NCBI RefSeq assembly: GCF_052324685.1 | Contig: NW_027506980.1 | Location: 300,397 to 364,396, forward strand | From: Brachyhypopomus gauderio | Lineage: Eukaryota > Chordata > Actinopteri > Gymnotiformes > Hypopomidae | DNA length: 64,000 nt | Direction: 5' to 3' | Part shown: positions 1-8,247 of the stretch, piece by piece | Layout of the letters: each line of letters begins with the position of its first letter | Numbering within the stretch: the stretch's first letter is position 1 | Position numbers and translations under genes: made by a program | The notes under the pieces: generated by a model | What the model saw: only the letters and a program-made list of their open reading frames with translations | Databases searched by the model: none | Told to the model about the DNA's origin: nothing

Positions 1-699
1 AACAGTTATGTTCTCACCGGGCGTGTAAGAAGCAATGCTGTTTTTCACAAATTTATCAAATATCTCCGAGATCATAGCAAATTTATCAGTCGCAAGGCGG
101 GCAGCCCTTGTGCTCTTGTCATCAAAGCGCAGATAGCGCATGATATCTCTGAATGTCTGTCTAGACATTGTCTCTTTGAAAATGGGATTTCCTAAGTCAG
201 CAGACCAGTATTCATCAAGTTTCATGCTTTTACCGGCTGTTATACCTCTCAAATAAACGAGACCCACAAATGCTTTCAGTTCGTCAGCTGTTAGTTTGAA
301 CTGAGCATTATTTCGTTCAGCCTCTGCCTCTGTGTATTTCAGAATTGCGCCCCACATTTCTGTGTCAATCAAACACAGTAAGCTGGTCAGTGGACTTTTA
401 ATTTTGTCCTTGGCATAACACGTAGGCCCTGGGGTTTCTCTCACAATATTGCACTCTTGTGCTCTACCCCGAGGTTTGCCAGCAGTTTCAAACCACACCG
501 TACCGTCTTTGGCCTGAAATGAGTCACCACCACACTCAGTTTCAGAGTCCGATTCTGAATCAGATTCAAGATTCAGATCCATTTCACTTTCGCCCTCTCC
601 ATCCGACACCTCACATTGTTCGCCCTCCGATTCCATCTCATCAATATTGCACAGCATGTCCAGCACTTGCTTTGGGGTGTACATGATTCTCTGTGCCAT
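1..699 (-). CDS. piggyBac-type transposase (PGBD-like), N-terminal 233 codons, open at the left edge
   Basis: Uninterrupted minus-strand reading frame of 233 codons running off the window. Start chosen at 699 (ATGG with A at -3, a good Kozak context); an in-frame ATG at 684 is the alternative. Residues 21-54 are a Ser/Glu/Asp-rich acidic tail typical of piggyBac N-termini. The DDE_Tnp_1_7-type domain follows: LKAFVGLVYLRG (141-152), DEYWS (162-166), MSRQTFRDIMRYLRFDD (178-194) and YTPGENITV (225-233), all hallmarks of the family. The window ends just before the place where the family has the first catalytic Asp, so the DDD catalytic residues and the C-terminal cysteine-rich zinc domain cannot be checked. 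The protein would catalyse cut-and-paste transposition at TTAA in the nucleus. No stop or frameshift is seen in the visible part; whether the gene is intact is unknown. Confidence 0.88.
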   Translation of the reverse strand, partial: MAQRIMYTPKQVLDMLCNIDEMESEGEQCEVSDGEGESEMDLNLESDSESDSETECGGDSFQAKDGTVWFETAGKPRGRAQECNIVRETPGPTCYAKDKIKSPLTSLLCLIDTEMWGAILKYTEAEAERNNAQFKLTADELKAFVGLVYLRGITAGKSMKLDEYWSADLGNPIFKETMSRQTFRDIMRYLRFDDKSTRAARLATDKFAMISEIFDKFVKNSIASYTPGENITV

Positions 700-730
700 T
701 TTTATAATGCACTATGCAACCTTTCAAACG

Positions 731-1108
731 CCCAAACCGAGGAGTCACGCAAACTGTGTTGCTGTTCGATCACCCAAACCGAGCTTTCAAGCAAACTGTG
801 TTGCTGTTCAATCACCCAAACCGAGCTTTCAAGCAAACTGTGTTGCTGTTCAAACGCCCAAACCGAGGAGTCACGCAAACTATGTTGCTGTTCAAACGCC
901 AAAACCGAGCTTTCAAGCAAACTGTGTTGCTGTTCGATCGCCCAAACCGAGCTTTCAAGCAAACTGTGTTGCTGTTCAAACGCCCAAACCGAGGAGTCAC
1001 GCAAACTATGTTGCTGTTCAAACGCCAAAACCGAGCTTTCAAGCAAACTGTGTTGCTGTTCGATCGCCCAAGCAGAGTTTTCACTCAAACTGTGTAGCCG
1101 CGTCCCGA
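731..1108. repeat. 42-bp minisatellite, nine units, inside the transposon
   Basis: Units begin at 731, 773, 815, 857, 899, 941, 983, 1025 and 1067 (the last degenerate), each CCCAAACCGAG followed by a variable triplet region and CAAACTGTGTTGCTGTTC. Two main types occur: GAGTCACG and CTTTCAAG. The order is A-B-B-A-B'-B-A-B'-C, so the three units at 857-982 recur at 983, a 126-bp higher-order period. Because 42 is a multiple of 3 and the unit lacks stops in several frames, five overlapping reading frames stay open here; I do not regard them as genes. It lies just upstream of the transposase start. Confidence 0.92.
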
Positions 1109-1860
1109 CGAATTTATAGCTCACGTTGCCTCATGAATGCTATTGTGAATAAAGTGTTCATAACAGCACCGCCCATGCCATCATCTCAGTTTCGCTCGCA
1201 AAGGTATGCATTTACATACGTAACTTGCATTCTGCTTAATTCTTTTGTAATGCCAGTGTGTCAAAAGCAGCCATACATAATGTATGTATCTAACAGCTAG
1301 CCCTGGCGAAGAGGGATTATACCCGAGAGATCATTTCTTTGAGATATTGACTTGATAAGTAGGCTAATTACCATTCGCAGAATTCCTGCAAACTACTAAA
1401 GCATTTATTAGGCAAAGCAAGACGCTCTCACGGTTTGAAAACCATTGATGTAAACTTATATATAGTATATATTAAATAATATTAATAAATAAAGTATATA
1501 TTTTAAGACTTTGGAAAGTGAAACACTTTCACTTTCGTTCAACGGACGAATTCCGTTTTGTCTTTACACAATAATCAGTTTGAACTTTGAATAATTTAGT
1601 TTTGAAAACTATTGATCTTTATTTAGTTATACTAAATATTAAATGACATACGAATCTTTGCGACACCCGCTGGCAGAAAAGAGAATCACAGTCTTGAAGT
1701 GTAGGCGACGACGACAATATTACAGAGATACGAGCGAAATCGATTGAAACTAGCATGTGCAGGGTTTCTTTTAACAATGTAAAAATACTAGTTTATTAAA
1801 AGGACAATTCTGGGAAAAGTCATGAAAGGAGGGTTCTGAAATTGGATCCAGTGCAAAGAT
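1109..1860. other. unrecognised AT-rich stretch between minisatellite and transposon terminus
   Basis: No coding frame or RNA gene that I can recognise. It contains a very AT-rich tract at about 1455-1505, a short inverted repeat GAAAGTG/CACTTTC with a 3-base loop at 1514-1530, and a 6-base inverted repeat AACGGA/TCCGTT just after it. It may be 5' untranslated or intronic transposon sequence, or hold a nested insertion. Confidence 0.5.
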
Positions 1861-1882
1861 ATTATTATTTTTTGTGCTACTG

Positions 1883-1993
1883 CGGTCAAGTGACCGGTGC
1901 TCGGCGCTTCTAGGTATAATTAGGTCGACCAGAGGCGGCGCTTCTAGTAGACGTCACAGCGGTCAAATGACCGGAGCTTTGGCGCTTCTAGTG
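1883..1993. repeat. piggyBac terminal and subterminal repeat region
   Basis: The motif GGCGCTTCTAG occurs at 1903-1913, 1937-1947 and 1981-1991. A near-palindrome CGGTCA-NN-TGACCG occurs at 1883-1896 and 1960-1973, 77 bp apart, each followed by one GGCGCTTCTAG box about 7 bp on. The last box abuts the element end and the TTAA. By analogy with the family these are the terminal inverted repeat and internal transposase-binding repeats; binding itself is inference. Confidence 0.75.
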
Positions 1994-1997
1994 TTAA
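1994..1997. other. TTAA target site of the piggyBac insertion
   Basis: TTAA directly joins the transposon end (CACTAG on the minus strand) to array sequence GCTGCCTTCAGCTGATG. The same TTAA, preceded by AAAAAAGAAG, is found at the matching place in the other units. Confidence 0.82.
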
Positions 1998-2269
1998 GCT
2001 GCCTTCAGCTGATGTACTCAGACTAAAGGGAAACACTTTAAATCCCAAGGTGAAATGCACATGCTCAAAATTTTATCAGGACAGAGTACATGTTTTACTT
2101 TGATATTAAGAGCGATCACTAGATTGTCTTCCAGTAAATTAATGTTTTCTTCCGCTACAAAACGTTTTTCAACAACTATAAAGAGGTTATGCAACGAAAC
2201 TGAGCTGAGATGTCAAGTGCCTTTAATGGTACATTTTTGACCCCACTTCAAATGCTGCTGTTACCTGAC

Positions 2270-2280
2270 CAGTTCGATTG
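2270..2280 (+). other. Orphan B-box-like motif in the spacer, representative copy
   Basis: CAGTTCGATTG resembles the Pol III B box (GGTTCGANTCC) at its core TTCGA, but no tRNA fold surrounds it. It lies about 172 bp upstream of the Lys gene and recurs in every full-length unit. A role as an extra TFIIIC site is speculative. Confidence 0.25.
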
Positions 2281-2451
2281 TTAGTTTGCCAGATTCTCAA
2301 TCTCTGGGATGTGAGATCATGCACCAGGTTTAGTGAATGTTTAAGGGTGAAGGTCTTTAGTTTCTGCACAAATTCCACAAACATAGCTCAGGTCCTGCTC
2401 AACATGTCAACATGTGGCGACAGCAAGTGCCTTTGGGGTCCTACAAAAATC

Positions 2452-2524
2452 GCCCGGCTAGCTCAGTCGGTAGAGCATGAGACTCTTAATCTCAGGGTCG
2501 TGGGTTCGAGCCCCACGTTGGGCG
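2452..2524 (+). tRNA. tRNA-Lys-CTT: tRNA-Lys(CTT), unit 1
   Basis: 73-nt cloverleaf without intron. Acceptor GCCCGGC pairs with GTTGGGC (two G-U pairs), discriminator G. D stem GCTC/GAGC with G18G19 in the loop; anticodon stem TGAGA/TCTCA with loop CTCTTAA, anticodon CTT at 2485-2487; T arm GTGGG-TTCGAGC-CCCAC. It decodes AAG as lysine in the cytosol. The internal A box (TAGCTCAGTCGG) and B box (GGTTCGAGCCC) are the Pol III promoter. There is no T4 run downstream before 2761, beyond the opposing Asn gene; only TTTGTTT at about 2534-2540 could serve as a weak terminator. The unit has the ggtta marker upstream. CCA is not encoded, as expected in a eukaryote. Confidence 0.97.
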
Positions 2525-2587
2525 AGAGGCTGATTTGTTTGAGTGAAATGTTGAAATTTAGTTAATCTGTTTGCACAAAATACGTCT

Positions 2588-2593
2588 AAAAAA
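2588..2593 (-). terminator. Pol III terminator T6 of tRNA-Asn, representative copy
   Basis: On the minus strand a run of six T starts 21 nt past the Asn discriminator base; a T4 run follows at 2577-2580 as a possible backup. The same A6/A4 on the + strand is present in the gap of every unit. Confidence 0.85.
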
Positions 2594-2613
2594 GAAGAGA
2601 AAGGAACATACAT

Positions 2614-2640
2614 CGTCCCTGGGTGGGCTCAAACCACCAT

Positions 2641-2681
<41 letters not shown>

Positions 2682-2687
2682 AGAGAC
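2614..2687 (-). tRNA. tRNA-Asn-GTT: tRNA-Asn(GTT), unit 1, T56 variant, probably impaired
   Basis: 74-nt cloverleaf on the minus strand. Acceptor GTCTCTG/CAGGGAC, discriminator G, D loop with GG and one extra base, anticodon loop CTGTTAA with GTT at 2651-2653, T arm GGTGG/CCACC. It would decode AAC and AAU. Unlike the other 44 copies it has A at 2631 on +, turning T-loop C56 into T (TTTGAG). C56 pairs with G19 in the folded tRNA and is the key base of the B box, so transcription and folding are probably weakened. The change fits CpG deamination. It is the unit nearest the transposon. The T6 terminator is at 2588-2593. Confidence 0.93.
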
Positions 2688-2864
2688 CAGATGCTGCTGT
2701 GCTTACATAGTTCTTCCTCAAAAGAAAAACCCAACAAGCACATTCCTCCTGTTTGCTGGCTTTTGATGAAATGAGCCAATGCATAAAGGATGCAACATCA
2801 ATGTCACTCACACTTTTCTGCTAGCTTGTCTAAAATTCGCCCTTCCTTCAATTTCTCACTTGTC

Positions 2865-2880
2865 AAGACCTGCAGGTCTT
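2865..2880. repeat. Perfect 16-bp palindrome AAGACCTGCAGGTCTT in the spacer, representative copy
   Basis: Self-complementary over all 16 bases and present at the same place in most units. Units 10, 16, 41, 43 and 44 have a central G-to-C change (tccagg marker) that breaks the centre. No function known to me. Confidence 0.9.
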
Positions 2881-3841
2881 CAAACAAAAGGTCAGTTTGT
2901 AGACCCTTTTCCTGTCAAAGTTTTGATCCTTTTGTCCACCAGTCATCGGAATGTGTATGATTTTCACCAGTTTACACAGTGTAGCTCCCTTGCCTTCAGT
3001 TGCAGGGTTATGTCCTCTTAGATAAGACGCTTTTGAAATTATTTGTGAAAATGCACCCAAAACCTATTCAAAACAGATTTGATGGAAGCACTGCAGGAGC
3101 TGCTCCAAGACGCATTTTGTCCAGAAAATGTGCTATCATGAATGCATCCATATCACCAACACACATTTACAAACCAAACCATAGGCAATAAAATACATGA
3201 GTAAACTGATTTGTGGACCTTTGTGGCACTTGGTACTGCTGAGATCAGGATCATTACAGAGTTCAGCAATTATTTTCCCAACTAGGTCATTGATACATTG
3301 GAATCCCCAATGTTTTCTGGAACAGAATAGGCTATGCCTTTCGGATGAGAATAAAAAAAGACTTCAAGAACCAAAAAAGAAGTTAAGCTGCCTTCAGCTG
3401 ATGTACTCAGACTAAAGGGAAACACTTTAAATCCCAAGGTGAAATGCACATGCTCAAAATTTTATCAGGACAGAGTACATGTTTTACTTTGATATTAAGA
3501 GCGATCACTGGATTGTCTTCCAGTAAATTATAGTTTTCTTCCGCTACAAAACGTTTTTTCAACAACTATAAAGAGGCTATGCAATGAAACTGAGCTGAGA
3601 TGTCAAGTGCCTTTAATGGTACATTTTTGACCCCACTTCAAATGCTGCTGTTACCTGACCAGTTCGATTGTTAGTTTGCCAGATTCTCAATCTCTGGGAT
3701 GTGAGATCATGCACCAGGTTTAGTGAATGTTTAAGGGTGAAGGTCTTTAGTTTCTGCACAAATTCCACAAACATAGCTCAGGTCCTGCTCAACATGTCAA
3801 CATGTGGCGACAGCAAGTGCCTTTGGGGTACTACAAAAATC

Positions 3842-3914
3842 GCCCGGCTAGCTCAGTCGGTAGAGCATGAGACTCTTAATCTCAGGGTCGTGGGTTCGAG
3901 CCCCACGTTGGGCG
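3842..3914 (+). tRNA. tRNA-Lys-CTT: tRNA-Lys(CTT), unit 2
   Basis: Consensus sequence. The upstream spacer has the tatag marker and GGTACTAC, the background otherwise seen only in the G56 units 20-25; here C56 is intact, so this looks like the unmutated relative of that block. Confidence 0.97.
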
Positions 3915-4003
3915 AGAGGCTGATTTGTTTGAGTGAAATGTTGAAATTTAGTTAATCTGTTTGCACAAAATACGTCTAAAAAAGAAGAGAAAGGAACATA
4001 CAT

Positions 4004-4030
4004 CGTCCCTGGGTGGGCTCGAACCACCAT

Positions 4031-4071
<41 letters not shown>

Positions 4072-4077
4072 AGAGAC
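4004..4077 (-). tRNA. tRNA-Asn-GTT: tRNA-Asn(GTT), unit 2
   Basis: Consensus 74-nt gene, T loop TTCGAGC, acceptor fully paired apart from one G-U type pair. The gatta marker lies just upstream of the gene (to the right on +). Confidence 0.97.
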
Positions 4078-5231
4078 CAGATGCTGCTGTGCTTACATAG
4101 TTCTTCCTCAAAAGAAAAACCCAACAAGCACATTCCTCCTGTTTGCTGGCTTTTGATTAAATGAGCCAATGCATAAAGGATGCAACATCAATGTCACTCA
4201 CACTTTTCTGCTAGCTTGTCTAAAATTCGCCCTTCCTTCAATTTCTCACTTGTCAAGACCTGCAGGTCTTCAAACAAAAGGTCAGTTTGTAGACCCTTTT
4301 CCTGTCAAAGTTTTGATCCTTTTGTCCACCAGTCATCGGAATGTGTATGATTTTCACCAGTTTACACAGTGTAGCTCCCTTGCCTTCAGTTGCAGGGTTA
4401 TGTCCTCTTAGATAAGACGCTTTTGAAATTATTTGTGAAAATGCACCCAAAACCTATTCAAAACAGATTTGATGGAAGCACTGCAGGAGCTGCTCCAAGA
4501 CGCATTTTGTCCAGAAAATGTGCTATCATGAATGCATCCATATCACCAACACACATTTACAAACCAAACCATAGGCAATAAAATACATGAGTAAACTGAT
4601 TTGTGGACCTTTGTGGCACTTGGTACTGCTGAGATCAGGATCATTACAGAGTTCAGCAATTATTTTCCCAACTAGGTCATTGATACATTGGAATCCCCAA
4701 TGTTTTCTGGAACAGAATAGGCTATGCCTTTCGGATGAGAATAAAAAAAGACTTCAAGAACCAAAAAAGAAGTTAAGCTGCCTTCAGCTGATGTACTCAG
4801 ACTAAAGGGAAACACTTTAAATCCCAAGGTGAAATGCACATGCTCAAAATTTTATCAGGACAGAGTACATGTTTTACTTTGATATTAAGAGCGATCACTA
4901 GATTGTCTTCCAGTAAATTAATGTTTTCTTCCGCTACAAAACGTTTTTTCAACAACTATAAAGAGGCTATGCAACGAAACTGAGCTGAGATGTCAAGTGC
5001 CTTTAATGGTACATTTTTGACCCCACTTCAAATGCTGCTGTTACCTGACCAGTTCGATTGTTAGTTTGCCAGATTCTCAATCTCTGGGATGTGAGATCAT
5101 GCACCAGGTTTAGTGAATGTTTAAGGGTGAAGGTCTTTAGTTTCTGCACAAATTCCACAAACATAGCTCAGGTCCTGCTCAACATGTCAACATGTGGCGA
5201 CAGCAAGTGCCTTTGGGGTCCTACAAAAATC

Positions 5232-5304
5232 GCCCGGCTAGCTCAGTCGGTAGAGCATGAGACTCTTAATCTCAGGGTCGTGGGTTCGAGCCCCACGTTG
5301 GGCG
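5232..5304 (+). tRNA. tRNA-Lys-CTT: tRNA-Lys(CTT), unit 3
   Basis: Consensus sequence; default spacer on the left. Confidence 0.97.
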
Positions 5305-5393
5305 AGAGGCTGATTTGTTTGAGTGAAATGTTGAAATTTAGTTAATCTGTTTGCACAAAATACGTCTAAAAAAGAAGAGAAAGGAACATACAT

Positions 5394-5420
5394 CTTCCCT
5401 GAGTGGGCTCGAACCACCAT

Positions 5421-5461
<41 letters not shown>

Positions 5462-5467
5462 AGAGAC
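5394..5467 (-). tRNA. tRNA-Asn-GTT: tRNA-Asn(GTT), unit 3, A72/T65 variant
   Basis: T at 5395 changes C72 to A, opening the first acceptor pair G1-C72. A at 5402 changes C65 to T, a tolerable G49-U65 pair. The end-pair mismatch could affect 5'/3' trimming and charging. agag/ataac markers to the right. Shared with units 26, 31 and 34. Confidence 0.92.
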
Positions 5468-6621
5468 CAGATGCTGCTGTGCTTACATAGTTCTTCCTCA
5501 AAAGAAAAACCCAACAAGCACATTCCTCCTGTTTGCTGGCTTTTGATGAAATGAGCCAATGCATAAAGGATGCAACATCAATGTCACTCACACTTTTCTG
5601 CTAGCTTGTCTAAAATTCGCCCTTCCTTCAATTTCTCACTTGTCAAGACCTGCAGGTCTTCAAACAAAAGGTCAGTTTGTAGACCCTTTTCCTGTCAAAG
5701 TTTTGATCCTTTTGTCCACCAGTCATCGGAATGTGTATGATTTTCACCAGTTTACACAGAGTAGCTCCCTTGCTTTCAGTTGCAGGGTTATGTCCTCTTA
5801 GATAAGACGCTTTTGAAATTATTTGTGAAAATGCACCCAAAACCTATTCAAAACAGATTTGATGGAAGCACTGCAGGAGCTGCTCCAAGACGCATTTTGT
5901 CCAGAAAATGTGCTATCATGAATGCATCCATATCACCAACACACATTTACAAACCAAACCATAGGCAATAAAATACATGAGTAAACTGATTTGTGGACCT
6001 TTGTGGCACTTGGTACTGCTGAGATCAGGATCATAACAGAGTTCAGCAATTATTTTCCCAACTAGGTCATTGATACATTGGAATCCCCAATGTTTTCTGG
6101 AACAGAATAGGCTATGCCTTTCGGATGAGAATAAAAAAAGACTTCAAGAACCAAAAAAGAAGTTAAGCTGCCTTCAGCTGATGTACTCAGACTAAAGGGA
6201 AACACTTTAAATCCCAAGGTGAAATGCACATGCTCAAAATTTTATCAGGACAGAGTACATGTTTTACTTTGATATTAAGAGCGATCACTAGATTGTCTTC
6301 CAGTAAATGAATGTTTTCTTCCGCTACAAAACGTTTTTTCAACAACTATAAAGAGGCTATGCAACGAAACTGAGCTGAGATGTCAAGTGCCTTTAATGGT
6401 ACATTTTTGACCCCACTTCAAATGCTGCTGTTACCTGACCAGTTCGATTGTTAGTTTGCCAGATTCTCAATCTCTGGGATGTGAGATCATGCACCAGGTT
6501 TAGTGAATGTTTAAGGGTGAAGGTCTTTAGTTTCTGCACAAATTCCACAAACATAGCTCAGGTCCTGCTCAACATGTCAACATGTGGCGACAGCAAGTGC
6601 CTTTGGGGTCCTACAAAAATC

Positions 6622-6694
6622 GCCCGGCTAGCTCAGTCGGTAGAGCATGAGACTCTTAATCTCAGGGTCGTGGGTTCGAGCCCCACGTTGGGCG
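6622..6694 (+). tRNA. tRNA-Lys-CTT: tRNA-Lys(CTT), unit 4
   Basis: Consensus sequence; atga marker upstream. Confidence 0.97.
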
Positions 6695-6783
6695 AGAGGC
6701 TGATTTGTTTGAGTGAAATGTTGAAATTTAGTTAATCTGTTTGCACAAAATACGTCTAAAAAAGAAGAGAAAGGAACATACAT

Positions 6784-6810
6784 CGTCCCTGGGTGGGCTC
6801 GAACCACCAT

Positions 6811-6851
<41 letters not shown>

Positions 6852-6857
6852 AGAGAC
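6784..6857 (-). tRNA. tRNA-Asn-GTT: tRNA-Asn(GTT), unit 4
   Basis: Consensus sequence; default spacer to the right. Confidence 0.97.
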
Positions 6858-8011
6858 CAGATGCTGCTGTGCTTACATAGTTCTTCCTCAAAAGAAAAAC
6901 CCAACAAGCACATTCCTCCTGTTTGCTGGCTTTTGATGAAATGAGCCAATGCATAAAGGATGCAACATCAATGTCACTCACACTTTTCTGCTAGCTTGTC
7001 TAAAATTCGCCCTTCCTTCAATTTCTCACTTGTCAAGACCTGCAGGTCTTCAAACAAAAGGTCAGTTTGTAGACCCTTTTCCTGTCAAAGTTTTGATCCT
7101 TTTGTCCACCAGTCATCGGAATGTGTATGATTTTCACCAGTTTACACAGTGTAGCTCCCTTGCCTTCAGTTGCAGGGTTATGTCCTCTTAGATAAGACGC
7201 TTTTGAAATTATTTGTGAAAATGCACCCAAAACCTATTCAAAACAGATTTGATGGAAGCACTGCAGGAGCTGCTCCAAGACGCATTTTGTCCAGAAAATG
7301 TGCTATCATGAATGCATCCATATCACCAACACACATTTACAAACCAAACCATAGGCAATAAAATACATGAGTAAACTGATTTGTGGACCTTTGTGGCACT
7401 TGGTACTGCTGAGATCAGGATCATTACAGAGTTCAGCAATTATTTTCCCAACTAGGTCATTGATACATTGGAATCCCCAATGTTTTCTGGAACAGAATAG
7501 GCTATGCCTTTCGGATGAGAATAAAAAAAGACTTCAAGAACCAAAAAAGAAGTTAAGCTGCCTTCAGCTGATGTACTCAGACTAAAGGGAAACACTTTAA
7601 ATCCCAAGGTGAAATGCACATGCTCAAAATTTTATCAGGACAGAGTACATGTTTTACTTTGATATTAAGAGTGATCAATGGATTGTCTTCCAGTAAATTA
7701 ATGTTTTCTTCCGCTACAAAACGTTTTTTCAACAACTATAAAGAGGCTATGCAACGAAACTGAGCTGGGATGTCAAGTGCCTTTAATGGTACCTTTTTGA
7801 CCCCACTTCAAATGCTGCTGTTACCTGACCAGTTCGATTGTTAGTTTGCCAGATTCTCAATCTCTGGGATGTGAGATCATGCACCAGGTTTAGTGAATGT
7901 TTAAGGGTGAAGGTCTTTAATTTCTGCACAAATTCCACAAACATAGCTCAGGTCCTGCTCAACATGTCAACATGTGGCGACAGCAAGTGCCTTTGGGGTC
8001 TTACTAAAATC

Positions 8012-8084
8012 GCCCGGCTAGCTCAGTCGGTAGAGCATGAGACTCTTAATCTCAGGGTCGTGGGTTCGAGCCCCACGTTGGGCG
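8012..8084 (+). tRNA. tRNA-Lys-CTT: tRNA-Lys(CTT), unit 5
   Basis: Consensus gene. Upstream background: gatcaatg, ttaat and GGTCTTACTAAAATC. The A-to-T change close to the gene start is shared only with unit 36. Confidence 0.97.
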
Positions 8085-8173
8085 AGAGGCTGATTTGTTT
8101 GAGTGAAATGTTGAAATTTAGTTAATCTGTTTGCACAAAATACGTCTAAAAAAGAAGAGAAAGGAACATACAT

Positions 8174-8200
8174 CGTCCCTGGGTGGGCTCGAACCACCAT

Positions 8201-8241
<41 letters not shown>

Positions 8242-8247
8242 AGAGAC
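8174..8247 (-). tRNA. tRNA-Asn-GTT: tRNA-Asn(GTT), unit 5
   Basis: Consensus sequence. Confidence 0.97.

Larger units (their letters stand above)
1..1993 (-). mobile_element. piggyBac-family DNA transposon, one end, partial at the left window edge
   Basis: The segment carries the 5' part of a piggyBac-type transposase on the minus strand and, 1.3 kb upstream of its start, a terminal sequence. Read on the minus strand the terminus is TTAA followed by CACTAGAAGCGCC, ending at 1993. piggyBac elements insert at and duplicate TTAA (family knowledge). The TTAA at 1994-1997 is the one present in every tandem unit (for example 3383-3386), preceded there by AAAAAAGAAG, so the element appears to sit inside an array unit. 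The other end and the second TTAA lie outside the window. The 5' non-coding part is unusually long because it contains a minisatellite. Recent activity cannot be judged because the rest of the element is missing. Confidence 0.85.
3382..4771. repeat. Representative full 1,390-bp unit (unit 2)
   Basis: Contains both tRNA genes. The spacer has no credible protein gene: the 60-95 codon frames repeat with the array, overlap the tRNAs or each other, and resemble nothing I know. It also holds AATAAA-like strings and an imperfect hairpin TCTTA-GA-TAAGA, but nothing I can assign to a further RNA gene. Confidence 0.9.

Noticed and set aside
731-1108. CRISPR-like array
   Set aside because: The units are contiguous 42-mers without unique spacers, in a eukaryotic transposon.
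616-1300. Overlapping frames of 90-217 codons through the minisatellite, on both strands
   Set aside because: A stop-free 42-bp unit keeps several frames open at once; the encoded repeats are low-complexity shadows, and the region overlaps the transposase start.
2055-2240. 61-codon frame seen only in unit 1
   Set aside because: It exists only because unit 1 has T5 instead of T6 at about 2164-2168, which shifts the frame; not a gene.
2278-2565. Recurrent 95-codon + strand frame (and 60-80 codon frames) in every unit
   Set aside because: They repeat only because the DNA repeats, overlap the tRNA genes on either strand, lack known domains, and change or vanish with spacer variants without any sign of protein constraint.
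3182-3200. AATAAA strings in the spacer as polyadenylation signals of a hidden Pol II gene
   Set aside because: No open frame, splice pattern or promoter accompanies them; short A/T-rich matches are expected by chance.
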